Below are positions 50,312-59,303 of a stretch of 64,000 nt of DNA, piece after piece. The DNA lies in the NCBI GenBank assembly GCA_020637195.1, contig JACJWK010000001.1:62001-126000 (forward strand). Reading direction: 5' to 3'. The notes below the pieces were generated by a model, which saw only the letters and a list, made by a program, of their open reading frames with translations, had not been told where the DNA came from and ran no database searches. Made by a program: the position numbers and the translations under genes. This stretch comes from Microthrixaceae bacterium (GTDB taxonomy: Bacteria; Actinomycetota; Acidimicrobiia; Acidimicrobiales; DATDAH01). Numbering within the stretch: the stretch's first letter is position 1; every line of letters starts with the position of its first letter.

Positions 50312-50851
50312 ATGGCCGAGGACGTGCGCCCCGCCGACGAGCCCGACGAGGGCGGGCCCGCGCCCGAGGGCGACCAGCTCCCCGAGGACCTGGACGTCAC
50401 GGGGTTCGTGGGCCCCTACCAGTTCCCGAACAACAACCGGCGGCGCATCCCCGGGGCGATCTACCTGGCCCTGGGCCTGGCCTGCATCGCGGCCTGGGCG
50501 GTGACCGACGGCAACGACCCGGTGCTGGTCAACGACGGCACCCTCTACGCCGGCATCGGCCTGCTGCTCGTGGCCGCCTACCACTTCCTGGCCGGCGTCA
50601 CCCTCGAGCTCGACGAGAAGGACGCCCTCGTGGCGGCCACCCACGCGGTCGGGTTCCCCGTCGGCCACGCGTCGGCCCAGATGGGCTGGCGGGGCCTGCG
50701 CAGCCGTCCCACGTGGCGCATCCTCCTGTACTCCGCCGACGACCCACCGGCGAAGCGGGGCCTCGTCATCATCGACGGCGTCGACGGCGAGGTGGTCGAC
50801 CAGTTCGTCGAGGACAACCCCGAGGACTGGACGCAGTACACCGACGCCTGA
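50312..50851 (+). CDS. Two-helix membrane protein, function unknown
   Basis: A 179-residue protein: acidic, Pro-rich N-terminus (1-45), two membrane helices (IPGAIYLALGLACIAAWAV about 46-64 and LYAGIGLLLVAAYHFLAGV about 77-95) and a soluble alpha/beta domain with SRPTWRILLYSADDPPAKRGLVIIDGVDG. No named family recognised; placed between HIT and the EF-G2 region. TACGGT (50300-50305) ends 6 bases before ATG 50312, so it is probably leaderless. Confidence 0.7.
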   Translation: MAEDVRPADEPDEGGPAPEGDQLPEDLDVTGFVGPYQFPNNNRRRIPGAIYLALGLACIAAWAVTDGNDPVLVNDGTLYAGIGLLLVAAYHFLAGVTLELDEKDALVAATHAVGFPVGHASAQMGWRGLRSRPTWRILLYSADDPPAKRGLVIIDGVDGEVVDQFVEDNPEDWTQYTDA

Positions 50852-50877
50852 GCCGCGGGCGGTCGGCCCGAGGCGCC

Positions 50878-51393
50878 TCAGCCCTGGGCGGCCCGCCGCA
50901 CCTCGTCGAAGTCGCGCTCGGCGGCGCGTAGGTCGGTGACGGCGGTGCGGACCGCCTCCCGCAGCACGTCGAGGGCGCTGACCGACCCGCCGCCGCCGGC
51001 GACGGTCGCCGTGCGGCCCCAGTCGCCGGCGGGCACCCGCTCGGCCAGCGAGGCCAACGCCTCGGCCGTCTCGCCGAGGCGCGCCAGCTCGTCGTCGAGG
51101 CTGCCGCGGTGGGGCGGCCACTCACGGACGGCGGGGTCGGTCGTGGCCGGCACCAGCACGGGGGTGTCGTGGTGCAGCACCTGCCCGAGGGCGCCGGCGA
51201 GCAGGCCGATGCTGCGCTCGGCGTCGACGAGGTGGTCGAGGGGGGCGTGGCCCGACGAGGCCACGCGCTCGGCCCACTCCTCGACGTCGGGGTCGTCGAC
51301 GGGGCGCAGCGCGGCGCGGAAGCGGCGGGGGAGCGAGCGCAGCGCCGCCACCCCGTCCTGGGGGGACATCTGCGCGAGGTCGGCGGTCTCCAT
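50878..51393 (-). CDS. Helical protein, possibly DinB/maleylpyruvate isomerase-like
   Basis: A 171-residue protein, nearly all helical, with no membrane segment. A His in SSGHAPLDHLVDAERSIGL and another in VLHHDTPVLV recall the metal-binding four-helix DinB/MDMPI fold, which often works with mycothiol, but the third ligand is not clear and the call is tentative. C-terminal helices are Arg/Ala-rich (AERDFDEVRRAAQG). Start ATG 51393. It is downstream of the EF-G2 gene only by position; they are on the same strand with a 38-base gap. Confidence 0.55.
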   Translation of the reverse strand: METADLAQMSPQDGVAALRSLPRRFRAALRPVDDPDVEEWAERVASSGHAPLDHLVDAERSIGLLAGALGQVLHHDTPVLVPATTDPAVREWPPHRGSLDDELARLGETAEALASLAERVPAGDWGRTATVAGGGGSVSALDVLREAVRTAVTDLRAAERDFDEVRRAAQG

Positions 51394-51431
51394 GGCTCCT
51401 GTCTACCCCCGGGGCCCGGTCGTGGAGCCGG

Positions 51432-53486
51432 TCACTCCTCGCTGGGCAGGCCGGCCACCAGGTGGTCGGGCAGGAGGTCGTAGTGGTCGTGCTCGGCCGT
51501 GAAGCGGCCCCGGCCCCCCGTCATGGAGCGGAGGTCGATCGCGTAGCGCAGGATCTCCGACGTCGGGACCAGGGCGACCACCACGGTGTCGCCGTCCTCG
51601 CCCGAGTCGCTGCCCTGCACCCGGCCGCGCCGGGCGTTGAGGTCACCCATCACGTCGCCGAGCTGCTCGGCCGGCACCGTGACCTCGATGCGGGAGACGG
51701 GCTCGAGCACCACCGGCCCCGCCTCGGCCATGGCCTCGCGGAACGCGAGGCGGCCGGCCATCTTGAAGCTCATCTCGTCGGAGTCGACCGCGTGGAACTT
51801 GCCGTCGAAGCACGTGGCCCGCACGTCGACCACCGGGAAGCCGCGCAGCCCCCCGGAGGCCATCGTCTCCTGGATGCCCTTGTCGACCGACGGGATGAGG
51901 CCGCGGGGGATCGCGCCGCCGACGATGGCATCGACGAACTCGAAGCCGGCGCCGCGCTCGAGCGGCTCGAGGCGCACCGACGCCACGCCGTACTGGCCGC
52001 GGCCCCCGGACTGCTTCTTGTGCTTGCCCTCGGCCTCGGCCGAGCCGGTGATGGTCTCGCGGTAGGCGACCCGGACGGGCTCCGAGTCGACCTCCACGCC
52101 GTACTTGCGCTTGAGGCGCTCGATGGTGATGTTCAGGTGGGTCTCGCCGGCGCCCCGCAGCAGGGTCTGGTGGGTCTCGTCGTCGCGCTCGACCACCAGG
52201 GCCGGGTCCTCCTCGGCGATCTTGTGCAGCGCGGTGGCCACCTTCTCCTCGTCCGCCTGGCTGCGGGCCACGATGGCCACGGACAGCACCGGCGGCGGCT
52301 GCACGACGGGGGGCACGGTCACCGGCGTGCCCTTGGGAGCGAGCGTGTCACCGGTCTCGGTGCCGGACAGCTTCGCCACGGCGAGCAGGTCTCCGGCGAC
52401 CACCTCGGACACGGGCTCCTGCTCGCGCCCCCGCATCGAGGAAAGGCTGTGCAGCCGCTCGTCGGTGTGGCTCCGGGAGTTGAACAGGTGGTCGTCCTGG
52501 CGGATGGTGCCGGACAGCACCTTGAGCAGGGAGATGTGGCCCACGTAGGGGTCGGCGATGGTCTTGAACACGAACGCCAGGGGGTCGCCGGCGGGGTCGG
52601 GGGAGACCTCGACGGTGCCGTCGCCCGCGGCGACCGTGACGGGCGGCCGGTCCGCCGGCGCCGGCCCGATCTCGCAGACGAAGTCGGCCAGGCGGTCGAT
52701 GGCCACGTCGGCGGCCGCGGAGCCGCACACGACGGGGAACACCTGGGCCGCCGCCACCCCGTGGGCGAGCGTGTGCTCGAGCTCCTCGAACGACGGGATG
52801 TCGCCCTCGAGGTAGCGCTCGAGCAGCGCGTCGTCGGCCACGACGATGCCCTCGACGAGGTTGTCGTGGACCTCGTGCTCCTGGGCCTCCATCTCGTCGG
52901 GGATCTCCCCGCGGGTGGCCGAGCCGCCGTCGTAGGTGAAGGCGGTGTCGGTGAGCAGGTCGGCGACGCCGTGGAACGCCGCCTCCTCGCCGATGGGCAG
53001 CTCGAGGGGGGCGACGCCCGCACCGAAGCGGTCGCGGAGCTGCTCGAGCACCCGCGGGAACGACGCCCGCTCGCGGTCGAGCTTGTTGACGAACACCATC
53101 CGGGGCACGCCGAGGCGGGCGGCGAGCCTCCAGATCGCCTCGGTCTGGACCTCGACGCCCTCGACGGCGCTGACCACGAACACCGCCAGGTCGGCCACGG
53201 TCAGGGCCGCGGCGACGTCACCGACGAAGTCGGCGTAGCCCGGCGTGTCGATCAGGTTCACCTTGTGGCCCTTCCACCGGAACGGGGCCACCGAGAGCGA
53301 CAGCGACAGCCCGTGGACCTGCTCCTCGGGGTCGAAGTCGCACACCGTGTTGCCGTCCTCGACCCGCCCCCGCCTCGTGATGGCGCCGGCCTCGAACAGC
53401 AGCGCCTCGGCCAGCGTCGTCTTCCCCGAGCCTCCGTGGCCCACCAGGGCGACGTTGCGGATCCTGTCCGGCGTCACTGCCTCCAC
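51432..53486 (-). CDS. Elongation factor G-like GTPase (EF-G2)
   Basis: A 684-residue translation-factor-type GTPase. Walker A is GHGGSGKTTLAEAL (about 14-27), G3 is DTPGYADFV, G4 VNKLDRE; domains II to V follow (VFKTIADPYVGHISLLKVLSG, SGGRGQYGVASVRLEPL, GYRGSxG-like region replaced by GLRGFPVVDV). This is the actinobacterial EF-G2/FusA2 branch, separate from the canonical EF-G in the str operon; its role is unclear. GTG 53486 is chosen because GGAGG lies 8 bases upstream; GTG 53495 is the alternative. It is transcribed away from pgsA. Confidence 0.88.
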   Translation of the reverse strand: MEAVTPDRIRNVALVGHGGSGKTTLAEALLFEAGAITRRGRVEDGNTVCDFDPEEQVHGLSLSLSVAPFRWKGHKVNLIDTPGYADFVGDVAAALTVADLAVFVVSAVEGVEVQTEAIWRLAARLGVPRMVFVNKLDRERASFPRVLEQLRDRFGAGVAPLELPIGEEAAFHGVADLLTDTAFTYDGGSATRGEIPDEMEAQEHEVHDNLVEGIVVADDALLERYLEGDIPSFEELEHTLAHGVAAAQVFPVVCGSAAADVAIDRLADFVCEIGPAPADRPPVTVAAGDGTVEVSPDPAGDPLAFVFKTIADPYVGHISLLKVLSGTIRQDDHLFNSRSHTDERLHSLSSMRGREQEPVSEVVAGDLLAVAKLSGTETGDTLAPKGTPVTVPPVVQPPPVLSVAIVARSQADEEKVATALHKIAEEDPALVVERDDETHQTLLRGAGETHLNITIERLKRKYGVEVDSEPVRVAYRETITGSAEAEGKHKKQSGGRGQYGVASVRLEPLERGAGFEFVDAIVGGAIPRGLIPSVDKGIQETMASGGLRGFPVVDVRATCFDGKFHAVDSDEMSFKMAGRLAFREAMAEAGPVVLEPVSRIEVTVPAEQLGDVMGDLNARRGRVQGSDSGEDGDTVVVALVPTSEILRYAIDLRSMTGGRGRFTAEHDHYDLLPDHLVAGLPSEE

Positions 53487-53663
53487 GTCACGCACCTCCG
53501 TGCTCGGCCGCTTGCACACGACGAGGGGCGAGCGCCCCCCGGGGCTCCGGCCGACAGGGTAGGCACGCCGGACGGACGCCGCGGACCGTGGGTCGGGGTG
53601 GGTGCCCACGGCGGGTCGGACCGGTAGCCTGAGGTCGGCCTCGCCCCCTCGGTCAGGAGAACC

Positions 53664-54377
53664 ATGTTCGACGGCAAGTTCCGCACGAACATCGAGCGCG
53701 GACTCAAGCCCGTCGGCAACAACCTCCGCAAGGTGGGCATCACCGCCGACTGGCTCACGGCCATGGGCGTGTTGATGGCGGGCGCGGCCGCCGTGGCCAT
53801 CGCCAACGGTGCCCTCGACCTCGGCCTGCTCCTCCTGGTGCTGACCGCCCTGCCCGACGCGCTCGACGGGGCGGTCGCCAAGGCCTCGGGCACCGCCGGG
53901 CCCCGCGGCGCCTACTTCGACTCGGTGATGGACCGCGCCAGCGACGCGCTGCTGCTCGGGGGCGTGTCCTGGTACCTGCTCGACACCGACCCCGGCTCCA
54001 AGGTCGCCATCTTGCCCATGGCGGTCCTCGGGGCCTCGTTCCTCGTGTCCTACCAGCGGGCCAAGGCCGACTCGCTCGGCCTCGACGCCCGCGGCGGCCT
54101 GATGGAGCGGGCCGAGCGCACCATCGTGTTGGCCTTCGGGCTGCTGTTCGACTCGCTGCTCGTGCCGGTGCTGTGGGTCATGCTCGTGCTCACCCTGTTC
54201 ACCGCGGGCCAGCGCTTCGTCAAGGTGTGGCGCCAGGCCAGCGCCGAGCGGCCCAAGCCCGAGCCGTTCCTCGACCGCACCCGCCGCCGCAACCGCCGCA
54301 CCGCCCGCCCGATCGCCCAGACGTGGCGGGCCCGGGCCCGCGAGCGGGCCGAGAACCGCCGGCAGACGCCCGGCTAG
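53664..54377 (+). CDS. pgsA: CDP-alcohol phosphatidyltransferase (PI-phosphate synthase, PgsA1-like)
   Basis: A 237-residue integral membrane enzyme. The CDP-alcohol motif reads PDALDGAVAKASGTAGPRG followed by AYFDSVMDRASD: D-x2-D-G-x2-A-K-x8-G-x3-D-x3-D, with Lys where Arg is usual. Four to six membrane helices follow. Next to patA and pimA it corresponds to the mycobacterial PgsA1 that joins CDP-diacylglycerol to inositol-3-phosphate, making phosphatidylinositol phosphate. The Arg-rich cytoplasmic tail (RTRRRNRRTARP) is odd. TAGCCT lies about 35 bases before ATG 53664, with a short leader. Confidence 0.9.
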   Translation: MFDGKFRTNIERGLKPVGNNLRKVGITADWLTAMGVLMAGAAAVAIANGALDLGLLLLVLTALPDALDGAVAKASGTAGPRGAYFDSVMDRASDALLLGGVSWYLLDTDPGSKVAILPMAVLGASFLVSYQRAKADSLGLDARGGLMERAERTIVLAFGLLFDSLLVPVLWVMLVLTLFTAGQRFVKVWRQASAERPKPEPFLDRTRRRNRRTARPIAQTWRARARERAENRRQTPG

Positions 54378-54385
54378 CACCCGAC

Positions 54386-55327
54386 GTGGCGGACCGGGCC
54401 CTCACGGCCTACAAGCTCGGGTCGGGCCTGGCCCGAGCGCTCCCTGCTCCGGTGGCGACGGCGGCGGCCCGCGCCGCCAGCGTCGGCGCCGCCCAGGGCA
54501 TGCGCGAGCGGCGGCTCCTCGTCGAGCGCAACCTGCGCCGGGCCACCGGGCGCGACCTGCGGGGGGTGGCGTTGCGGGCCGCCGTCCAGCGGACCTTCGA
54601 GTCCTACGGCCGCTACTGGATGGAGTCGTTCCGGCTCCCGGGCATGTCGGTCGCCGAGGTCGACGCCGGGCTCACCTACGAGGGCTTCGAGCACATCGAG
54701 CGGGCCCGGGCCGAGGGTCACGGACCGCTCATGGTCATCCCGCACCTCGGCGGCTGGGAGTGGGCCGCGTTCTGGTTGACGAGGGTGGCCGACGTCCCCG
54801 TCACCGCCGTGGTCGAGCCCATCGAGCCCCCCGAGCTGTTCGAGTGGTTCGTCGAGTTCCGCCGCTCCCTCGGGATGAACGTCGTGCCCCTCGGCCCGAA
54901 GGCGGGCTCCGAGGTGGTCAAGGGGGTGAAGGCCGGCCACGTGGTGTGCCTGCTGTCGGACCGCGACATCCAGGGCGGCGGGGTCGAGGTGGACTTCTTC
55001 GGCGAGCGCACCACCCTGCCCGGCGGCCCCGCGACCCTGGCCCTGCGCACCGGCGCCCCCATCCTGCCGTGCGCCGTCTACAACCGGGGCAGGAGCCACC
55101 ACTGCGTGGTCCGCCCCGCGCTCCCGGTCGAGCGGCGCGGCACCCTCCGCGAGGACGTCACCCGCATCACCCAGCACGTGGCCACCGAGCTCGAGGCGCT
55201 GATCCGGGTCGCGCCCGAGCAGTGGCACCTCATGGCGCCCAATTGGCCGAGCGACCACGAAGCGCTCGCGGCCGCGGGCCTGCGGCCCGTCCCGGGACCG
55301 GACGGGGCCGACCCGACCGCGCAGTAG
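54386..55327 (+). CDS. patA: Phosphatidylinositol mannoside acyltransferase (PatA-like)
   Basis: A 313-residue lysophospholipid acyltransferase-like protein of the lauroyl/HtrB type. The H-x4-E motif is HLGGWEW (near residue 120), then DRDIQGGGVEVDFFGE and LPGGPATLALRTGAPILPC. It sits between pgsA (8-base gap) and pimA (9-base gap), the order of mycobacterial pgsA1-Rv2611c-pimA, where this enzyme acylates the PIM1/PIM2 mannose. Start GTG 54386 follows the pgsA stop. Peripheral membrane enzyme on the cytosolic side. Confidence 0.88.
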   Translation: MADRALTAYKLGSGLARALPAPVATAAARAASVGAAQGMRERRLLVERNLRRATGRDLRGVALRAAVQRTFESYGRYWMESFRLPGMSVAEVDAGLTYEGFEHIERARAEGHGPLMVIPHLGGWEWAAFWLTRVADVPVTAVVEPIEPPELFEWFVEFRRSLGMNVVPLGPKAGSEVVKGVKAGHVVCLLSDRDIQGGGVEVDFFGERTTLPGGPATLALRTGAPILPCAVYNRGRSHHCVVRPALPVERRGTLREDVTRITQHVATELEALIRVAPEQWHLMAPNWPSDHEALAAAGLRPVPGPDGADPTAQ

Positions 55328-55336
55328 CCTCGACCG

Positions 55337-56428
55337 GTGCGCGTCGGGCTGATCTGTCCCTACAGCCTCACCATCCCCGGCGGGGTGCAGGGCCAGGTGC
55401 TCGGGCTGGCCCGCTCGCTGCGCAGGATGGGCCACGACACCCGGGTGCTCGGACCCTGCGACGGGCCCCCGCCCGACCCCGGCGTCACGCCGCTCGGCAA
55501 CAGCGTCCCGACGGCGGCGAACGGGTCGGTGGCCCCGCTCGCCCCCGACCCCTCGGCGCAGCTGCGCACGATCCGGGCGCTGCGCGACGAGGCCTTCGAC
55601 GTGTTGCACGTCCACGAGCCGATGTGCCCCGGGCCCACGATGACCTCGCTGCTGTTCAAGAGCGCGCCGCTCGTCGGCACGTTCCACGCCGCGGGGGTCA
55701 GCTTCGCCTACAAGTGGCTCCGGCCGGGCCCACGCTGGCTGGCCACCCGGCTCGACCACCGCTGCGCGGTCTCCGAGGACGCCCGCCGGCTCGCGGCGTC
55801 GTCGCTCGGCGGCGAGTACACGATGGTCTTCAACGGGGTCGAGCTCGACCACTTCGCGGCCGCCGACCCCTGGCCGACGGAAGGCCCCACGATCCTGTTC
55901 GTGGGCCGCCACGAGCCCCGCAAGGGCCTCGACGTCCTCCTCGACGCCTTCACCGACCTGCCCACCGACGTGCGCCTGTGGATCGGCAGCGACGGCCCCG
56001 AGACCGAACGGCTGAAGGCCCGGCACGCCGGTGATCCCCGCATCGAGTGGCTCGGGCGCATCTCCGACGACGAGAAGGCGGCCCGGCTGCGGGGTGCCGA
56101 CGTGTTCTGCGCGCCGTCGCTGCGCGGCGAGTCGTTCGGCGTGGTGCTGCTCGAGGCCATGGCGGCGGGCTGCGCCATCGTGGCGAGCGAGCTGGCGGGC
56201 TACGCCAACGTGGCCCGGGCGGGCCGGGACGCGCTGCTCGTCCCGCCCGGCGACGCCCGGGCGCTCGCCGCCGCCCTCCAGCGCGTTCTGGACGAGCCCG
56301 GCACCGCGGCCGATCTCGTGGCGTCGGGAAGCGAGCGTGCGGCCGGGTTCTCGATGGACCACCTGGCCGAGCGCTACGTCGAGATCTACCGCCGGGTGGC
56401 GGTGCCCACCGGCGACGCGGCCCTATGA
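55337..56428 (+). CDS. pimA: Phosphatidyl-myo-inositol mannosyltransferase (PimA-like)
   Basis: A 363-residue GT4 glycosyltransferase: YSLTIPGGVQGQVLGLARSL is the N-terminal acceptor loop with the conserved Gly-Gly-Val, DVLHVHEPMCPGPTM follows, and the GDP-mannose site is in FVGRHEPRKGLDVLL and RGESFGVVLLEAMAAG (E-x7-E). PimA adds the first mannose to phosphatidylinositol on the inner membrane face. TAGCCT (55325-55330) ends 6 bases before GTG 55337, so the gene may also have its own leaderless promoter within the pgsA-patA-pimA operon. Confidence 0.92.
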   Translation: MRVGLICPYSLTIPGGVQGQVLGLARSLRRMGHDTRVLGPCDGPPPDPGVTPLGNSVPTAANGSVAPLAPDPSAQLRTIRALRDEAFDVLHVHEPMCPGPTMTSLLFKSAPLVGTFHAAGVSFAYKWLRPGPRWLATRLDHRCAVSEDARRLAASSLGGEYTMVFNGVELDHFAAADPWPTEGPTILFVGRHEPRKGLDVLLDAFTDLPTDVRLWIGSDGPETERLKARHAGDPRIEWLGRISDDEKAARLRGADVFCAPSLRGESFGVVLLEAMAAGCAIVASELAGYANVARAGRDALLVPPGDARALAAALQRVLDEPGTAADLVASGSERAAGFSMDHLAERYVEIYRRVAVPTGDAAL

Positions 56429-56477
56429 TGAGCCGGTCACCGGCGGACGGGTCGGCCGCCGCCGCGAAGGAGACGAC

Positions 56478-57119
56478 ATGACCGCACTCCTCATCATCCT
56501 CGGCATCGTGGTGGTGCTCGCGATCGTCCTGATGGTCCTCTACAACGGGCTCGTCACCCTGCGCAACCGCATCGAGAACGCGTGGGCGCAGATCGACGTG
56601 CAGCTGAAGCGTCGCTACGACCTCATCCCGAACCTGGTCGAGACCGTCAAGGGCTACGCGTCGCACGAGCGCGAGACGCTCGAGGCCGTCACCCAGGCCC
56701 GCAACATGGCCGTCAGCGCCGACGGCCCCCACGCCCAGGCCGAGGCCGAGAACGTGCTGAGCGGCGCCCTGAAGTCGCTGTTCGCCGTGTCCGAGGCGTA
56801 CCCGGACCTGAAGGCCAACCAGAACTTCTTGAACCTGCAGGAGGAGCTGACCGGCACCGAGGGCCGCATCGCCTACGCGCGGCAGTTCTACAACGACTCC
56901 GTCTTCAAGTACAACACCAAGATCCAGACCTTCCCGGCGGTGCTCATCGCCGGGATGTTCCGGTTCACGGCGCGCGAGTACTTCGAGGCGGACGACGAGG
57001 CCCGGGGCCCCGTCCAGGTGTCGTTCTCGAACGACGCCACCCCGCCGCCGGCCGCACCGGCCACGCCGCCGCCGGCCGCGCCCCCGGGCACCCCGCCCGC
57101 CCCCGGCGCCCCGTCCTGA
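56478..57119 (+). CDS. lemA: LemA family protein
   Basis: A 213-residue LemA protein: N-terminal membrane helix (LLIILGIVVVLAIVLMVLYNGLV), then LRNRIENAWAQIDVQLKRRYDLIPNLVETVKGY, the family hallmark, and a helical C-terminal region that includes NLQEELTGTEGRIAYARQFYND. The final 40 residues form a Pro/Ala tail (PPPAAPATPPPAAPPG). LemA has unknown function but is often linked to HtpX or membrane stress; here htpX follows by 59 bases. Start ATG 56478 with GAAGGAG upstream. Confidence 0.93.
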   Translation: MTALLIILGIVVVLAIVLMVLYNGLVTLRNRIENAWAQIDVQLKRRYDLIPNLVETVKGYASHERETLEAVTQARNMAVSADGPHAQAEAENVLSGALKSLFAVSEAYPDLKANQNFLNLQEELTGTEGRIAYARQFYNDSVFKYNTKIQTFPAVLIAGMFRFTAREYFEADDEARGPVQVSFSNDATPPPAAPATPPPAAPPGTPPAPGAPS

Positions 57120-57178
57120 TCCACCCCTCGACCCCCTCGGGGCGACGCCGCGGCGTCGTCCCGGGTCGGTGACCCCCC

Positions 57179-58093
57179 ATGCACATGTACGACCAGGTGA
57201 CGGCCAACAAGCGCCGCTCCGCCGTGCTCATCGCCGTGTTCGTCCTGTTCGTGGTGCTGGTCGGCGTCGCGTTCTCCTACCTGCTCCAGTGGGGCCCGGT
57301 GGGCATCGTGATCGCCCTGGCCATCGCGGGCGGCTCCGCCTTCGCGTCCTACTGGAAGTCCGACTCGATCGCGCTGGCGATGAGCCGGGCCCACCCCGCG
57401 ACCGTCGAGCAGTACCCCCGCCTGCACAACCTCATCGAGGGGCTCTGCATCGCGAGCGGGCTCGAGAAGCCGCGCCTCTACATCATCGACGACCCCGCGC
57501 CCAACGCGTTCGCCACCGGGCGCAACCCCAAGCACGCGGCGATCGCGGTCACCACGGGGCTGCTCGAGAAGATGAACCGGATCGAGCTCGAGGGCGTCCT
57601 CGCCCACGAGCTCAGCCACATCAAGAACGACGACATCTTGGTGTCGACCCTGGCGGTCACCATGGTCGGCGTGGTGGCGCTGCTCGCCGACATGGGCGTG
57701 CGCATGCTCTGGTTCGGCGGCGGCCGGCGGAGCAACGACAACAACGGCGGCAACGTGGTCACCCTCGTGCTGGCGGTCGCCGCGCTGGTCCTGATCGTCT
57801 TGTCGCCGATCATCGCCCAGCTCATGCAGTTCGCGGTCTCACGGCGGCGCGAGACCCTCGCGGACATGTCGGGCGTCGAGATGACCCGCTACCCGCCCGG
57901 GCTCATCTCGGCCCTCCAGAAGCTGCAGGCCGACCAGACCGTCGTCCGCAGCGCGTCGAGGGCCACCGCCCACCTCTGGATCGAGTCCCCCCTGGCCCGC
58001 ACGCCGGAGGAGGGCAAGATGTCCAAGCTCAACCGCCTCTTCGACACCCACCCCCCGCTCGAAGAGCGCATCGCCGCCCTCCAGGAGCTCTGA
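57179..58093 (+). CDS. htpX: HtpX-type M48 membrane zinc metalloprotease
   Basis: A 304-residue membrane protease: two N-terminal helices, the zinc motif AHELSHIKNDD (HExxH, near 141) and RRRETLADMSG with the third ligand Glu, plus a further hydrophobic pair (VALLADMGVRMLW, VVTLVLAVAALVLIVLSPIIA). HtpX degrades misfolded membrane proteins on the cytosolic side. The Gly/Asn-rich loop GGGRRSNDNNGGN is longer than usual. It follows lemA, a common pairing. The next gene starts 4 bases after the stop. Confidence 0.93.
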   Translation: MHMYDQVTANKRRSAVLIAVFVLFVVLVGVAFSYLLQWGPVGIVIALAIAGGSAFASYWKSDSIALAMSRAHPATVEQYPRLHNLIEGLCIASGLEKPRLYIIDDPAPNAFATGRNPKHAAIAVTTGLLEKMNRIELEGVLAHELSHIKNDDILVSTLAVTMVGVVALLADMGVRMLWFGGGRRSNDNNGGNVVTLVLAVAALVLIVLSPIIAQLMQFAVSRRRETLADMSGVEMTRYPPGLISALQKLQADQTVVRSASRATAHLWIESPLARTPEEGKMSKLNRLFDTHPPLEERIAALQEL

Positions 58094-58097
58094 GCCC

Positions 58098-59240
58098 GTG
58101 CACCGCCGTGTCCCGGTGCGACTCGTCGCGCCGCTGCTGCTGGCCGGCCTCGTCGTGGCCGGGTGCGCCACCAACGTCGACGGTCCCGACGCGGCGCCCG
58201 ACGCCACCACCTCGACGACCGCGGCGCCGGCCGGCCCGACGTACCCGCTGACCGGGTTGCCCTCCGACGACGAGGCCCGTCGCACCCGGCCCGCGCTCGT
58301 GGTCAAGATCGACAACAACGAGGGGGCGCGGCCCCCGGTGGGGATCAACCAGGCCGACGTCGTGTACGAGGAGGAGATCGAGGCCGGGTTCACCCGGTTC
58401 GCGGCGGTGTTCCACAGCCAGGACGCCGATCCGGTCGGGCCGATCCGCTCGGCGCGCATCTCCGACGTCGAGCTGCTGGCCAACCTCGACCGCCCCCTGC
58501 TCGCCTGGTCGGGGGCCAACCCGGTCACCGCCGGCGCGATCCGCTCGGCTGACCTGGTCGACGTCGGGTTCGACGCCGAGACCGACGAGTACCAGCGGGC
58601 CGACAACCGGCCCGCCCCCTCCAACCTTTTCGCCACCACCACCGGCCTGTACGCGCACCAGGGCGACGCCCGCTTCGCGCCGGCGCTGTTCGAGTACGAC
58701 GCCCCGGACGCCACCGCCACGACCACGACGGCCGCCGTCGACGCCTCCGCCACGACCGCGGCGGCCGGCGGCGCCACCCCCGTGGCGGGCGGCCGGGTGG
58801 GGTTCCGGTCGCGGGACATCGCCTACGTCTGGGACCCGGGCCGTGCGGCGTGGATCCGCTTCCAGGACGGCACCCCGTACGCCGACGACCACGACGAGCT
58901 CGTGGCGCCGACCAACGTCGTCTTCCTCTACATCGACTACGTCTGCTGCCCGACCGTGCCCGGGACCCCCGAGGCCCAGACCATCGGCGAGGGCGACGCG
59001 GCCGTGTTCGTGGACGGGCGCTTCGTCGACGCCCGCTGGAGCCGCCCCACGCCGGCCGACGTGTGGAACCTGACCGACAAGGCCACCGGGCAGCCGGTCC
59101 GGTTGACCCCCGGACGCACCTGGGTGGAGCTCGCCAACCCGGCGACGGGCAGCTTCGTGGACCAGGCCGAGGCCGACCAACTGCTCGCCGCCGCGGCGCA
59201 GCCGCTCAGCCAGGAGCTCGGCCCGCCCGAGTTCGGCTGA
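58098..59240 (+). CDS. DUF3048 (YerB-like) lipoprotein
   Basis: A 380-residue lipoprotein (lipobox VVAGC near 20) with a DUF3048 N-terminal domain: RPALVVKIDNNEGARPPVGINQADVVYEEEIEAGFTRFAAVFH is diagnostic, followed by VGPIRSARISDVELL. A Thr/Ala linker (ATATTTTAAVDASATTAAAGG) separates it from the C-terminal domain (VDLTPGRTWVELANP-like). YerB-type proteins are surface-exposed, of unknown function, sometimes implicated in cell-wall or spore processes. Start GTG 58098, 4 bases after htpX, so co-translated. Confidence 0.88.
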   Translation: MHRRVPVRLVAPLLLAGLVVAGCATNVDGPDAAPDATTSTTAAPAGPTYPLTGLPSDDEARRTRPALVVKIDNNEGARPPVGINQADVVYEEEIEAGFTRFAAVFHSQDADPVGPIRSARISDVELLANLDRPLLAWSGANPVTAGAIRSADLVDVGFDAETDEYQRADNRPAPSNLFATTTGLYAHQGDARFAPALFEYDAPDATATTTTAAVDASATTAAAGGATPVAGGRVGFRSRDIAYVWDPGRAAWIRFQDGTPYADDHDELVAPTNVVFLYIDYVCCPTVPGTPEAQTIGEGDAAVFVDGRFVDARWSRPTPADVWNLTDKATGQPVRLTPGRTWVELANPATGSFVDQAEADQLLAAAAQPLSQELGPPEFG

Positions 59241-59303
59241 CCCGGCCCACCGAGGGCCGAAGTGGGTGGCGGGCCGGCGGTGGCGCGCTCCTAGACTCGG
59301 GGC

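Noticed and set aside
54374..56362. A 662-residue open frame on the minus strand opposite patA and pimA
   Set aside because: Its composition is His/Arg/Gly/Glu-rich with no fold or motif and it is antisense to two well supported genes. In DNA of this GC content long antisense frames are expected.
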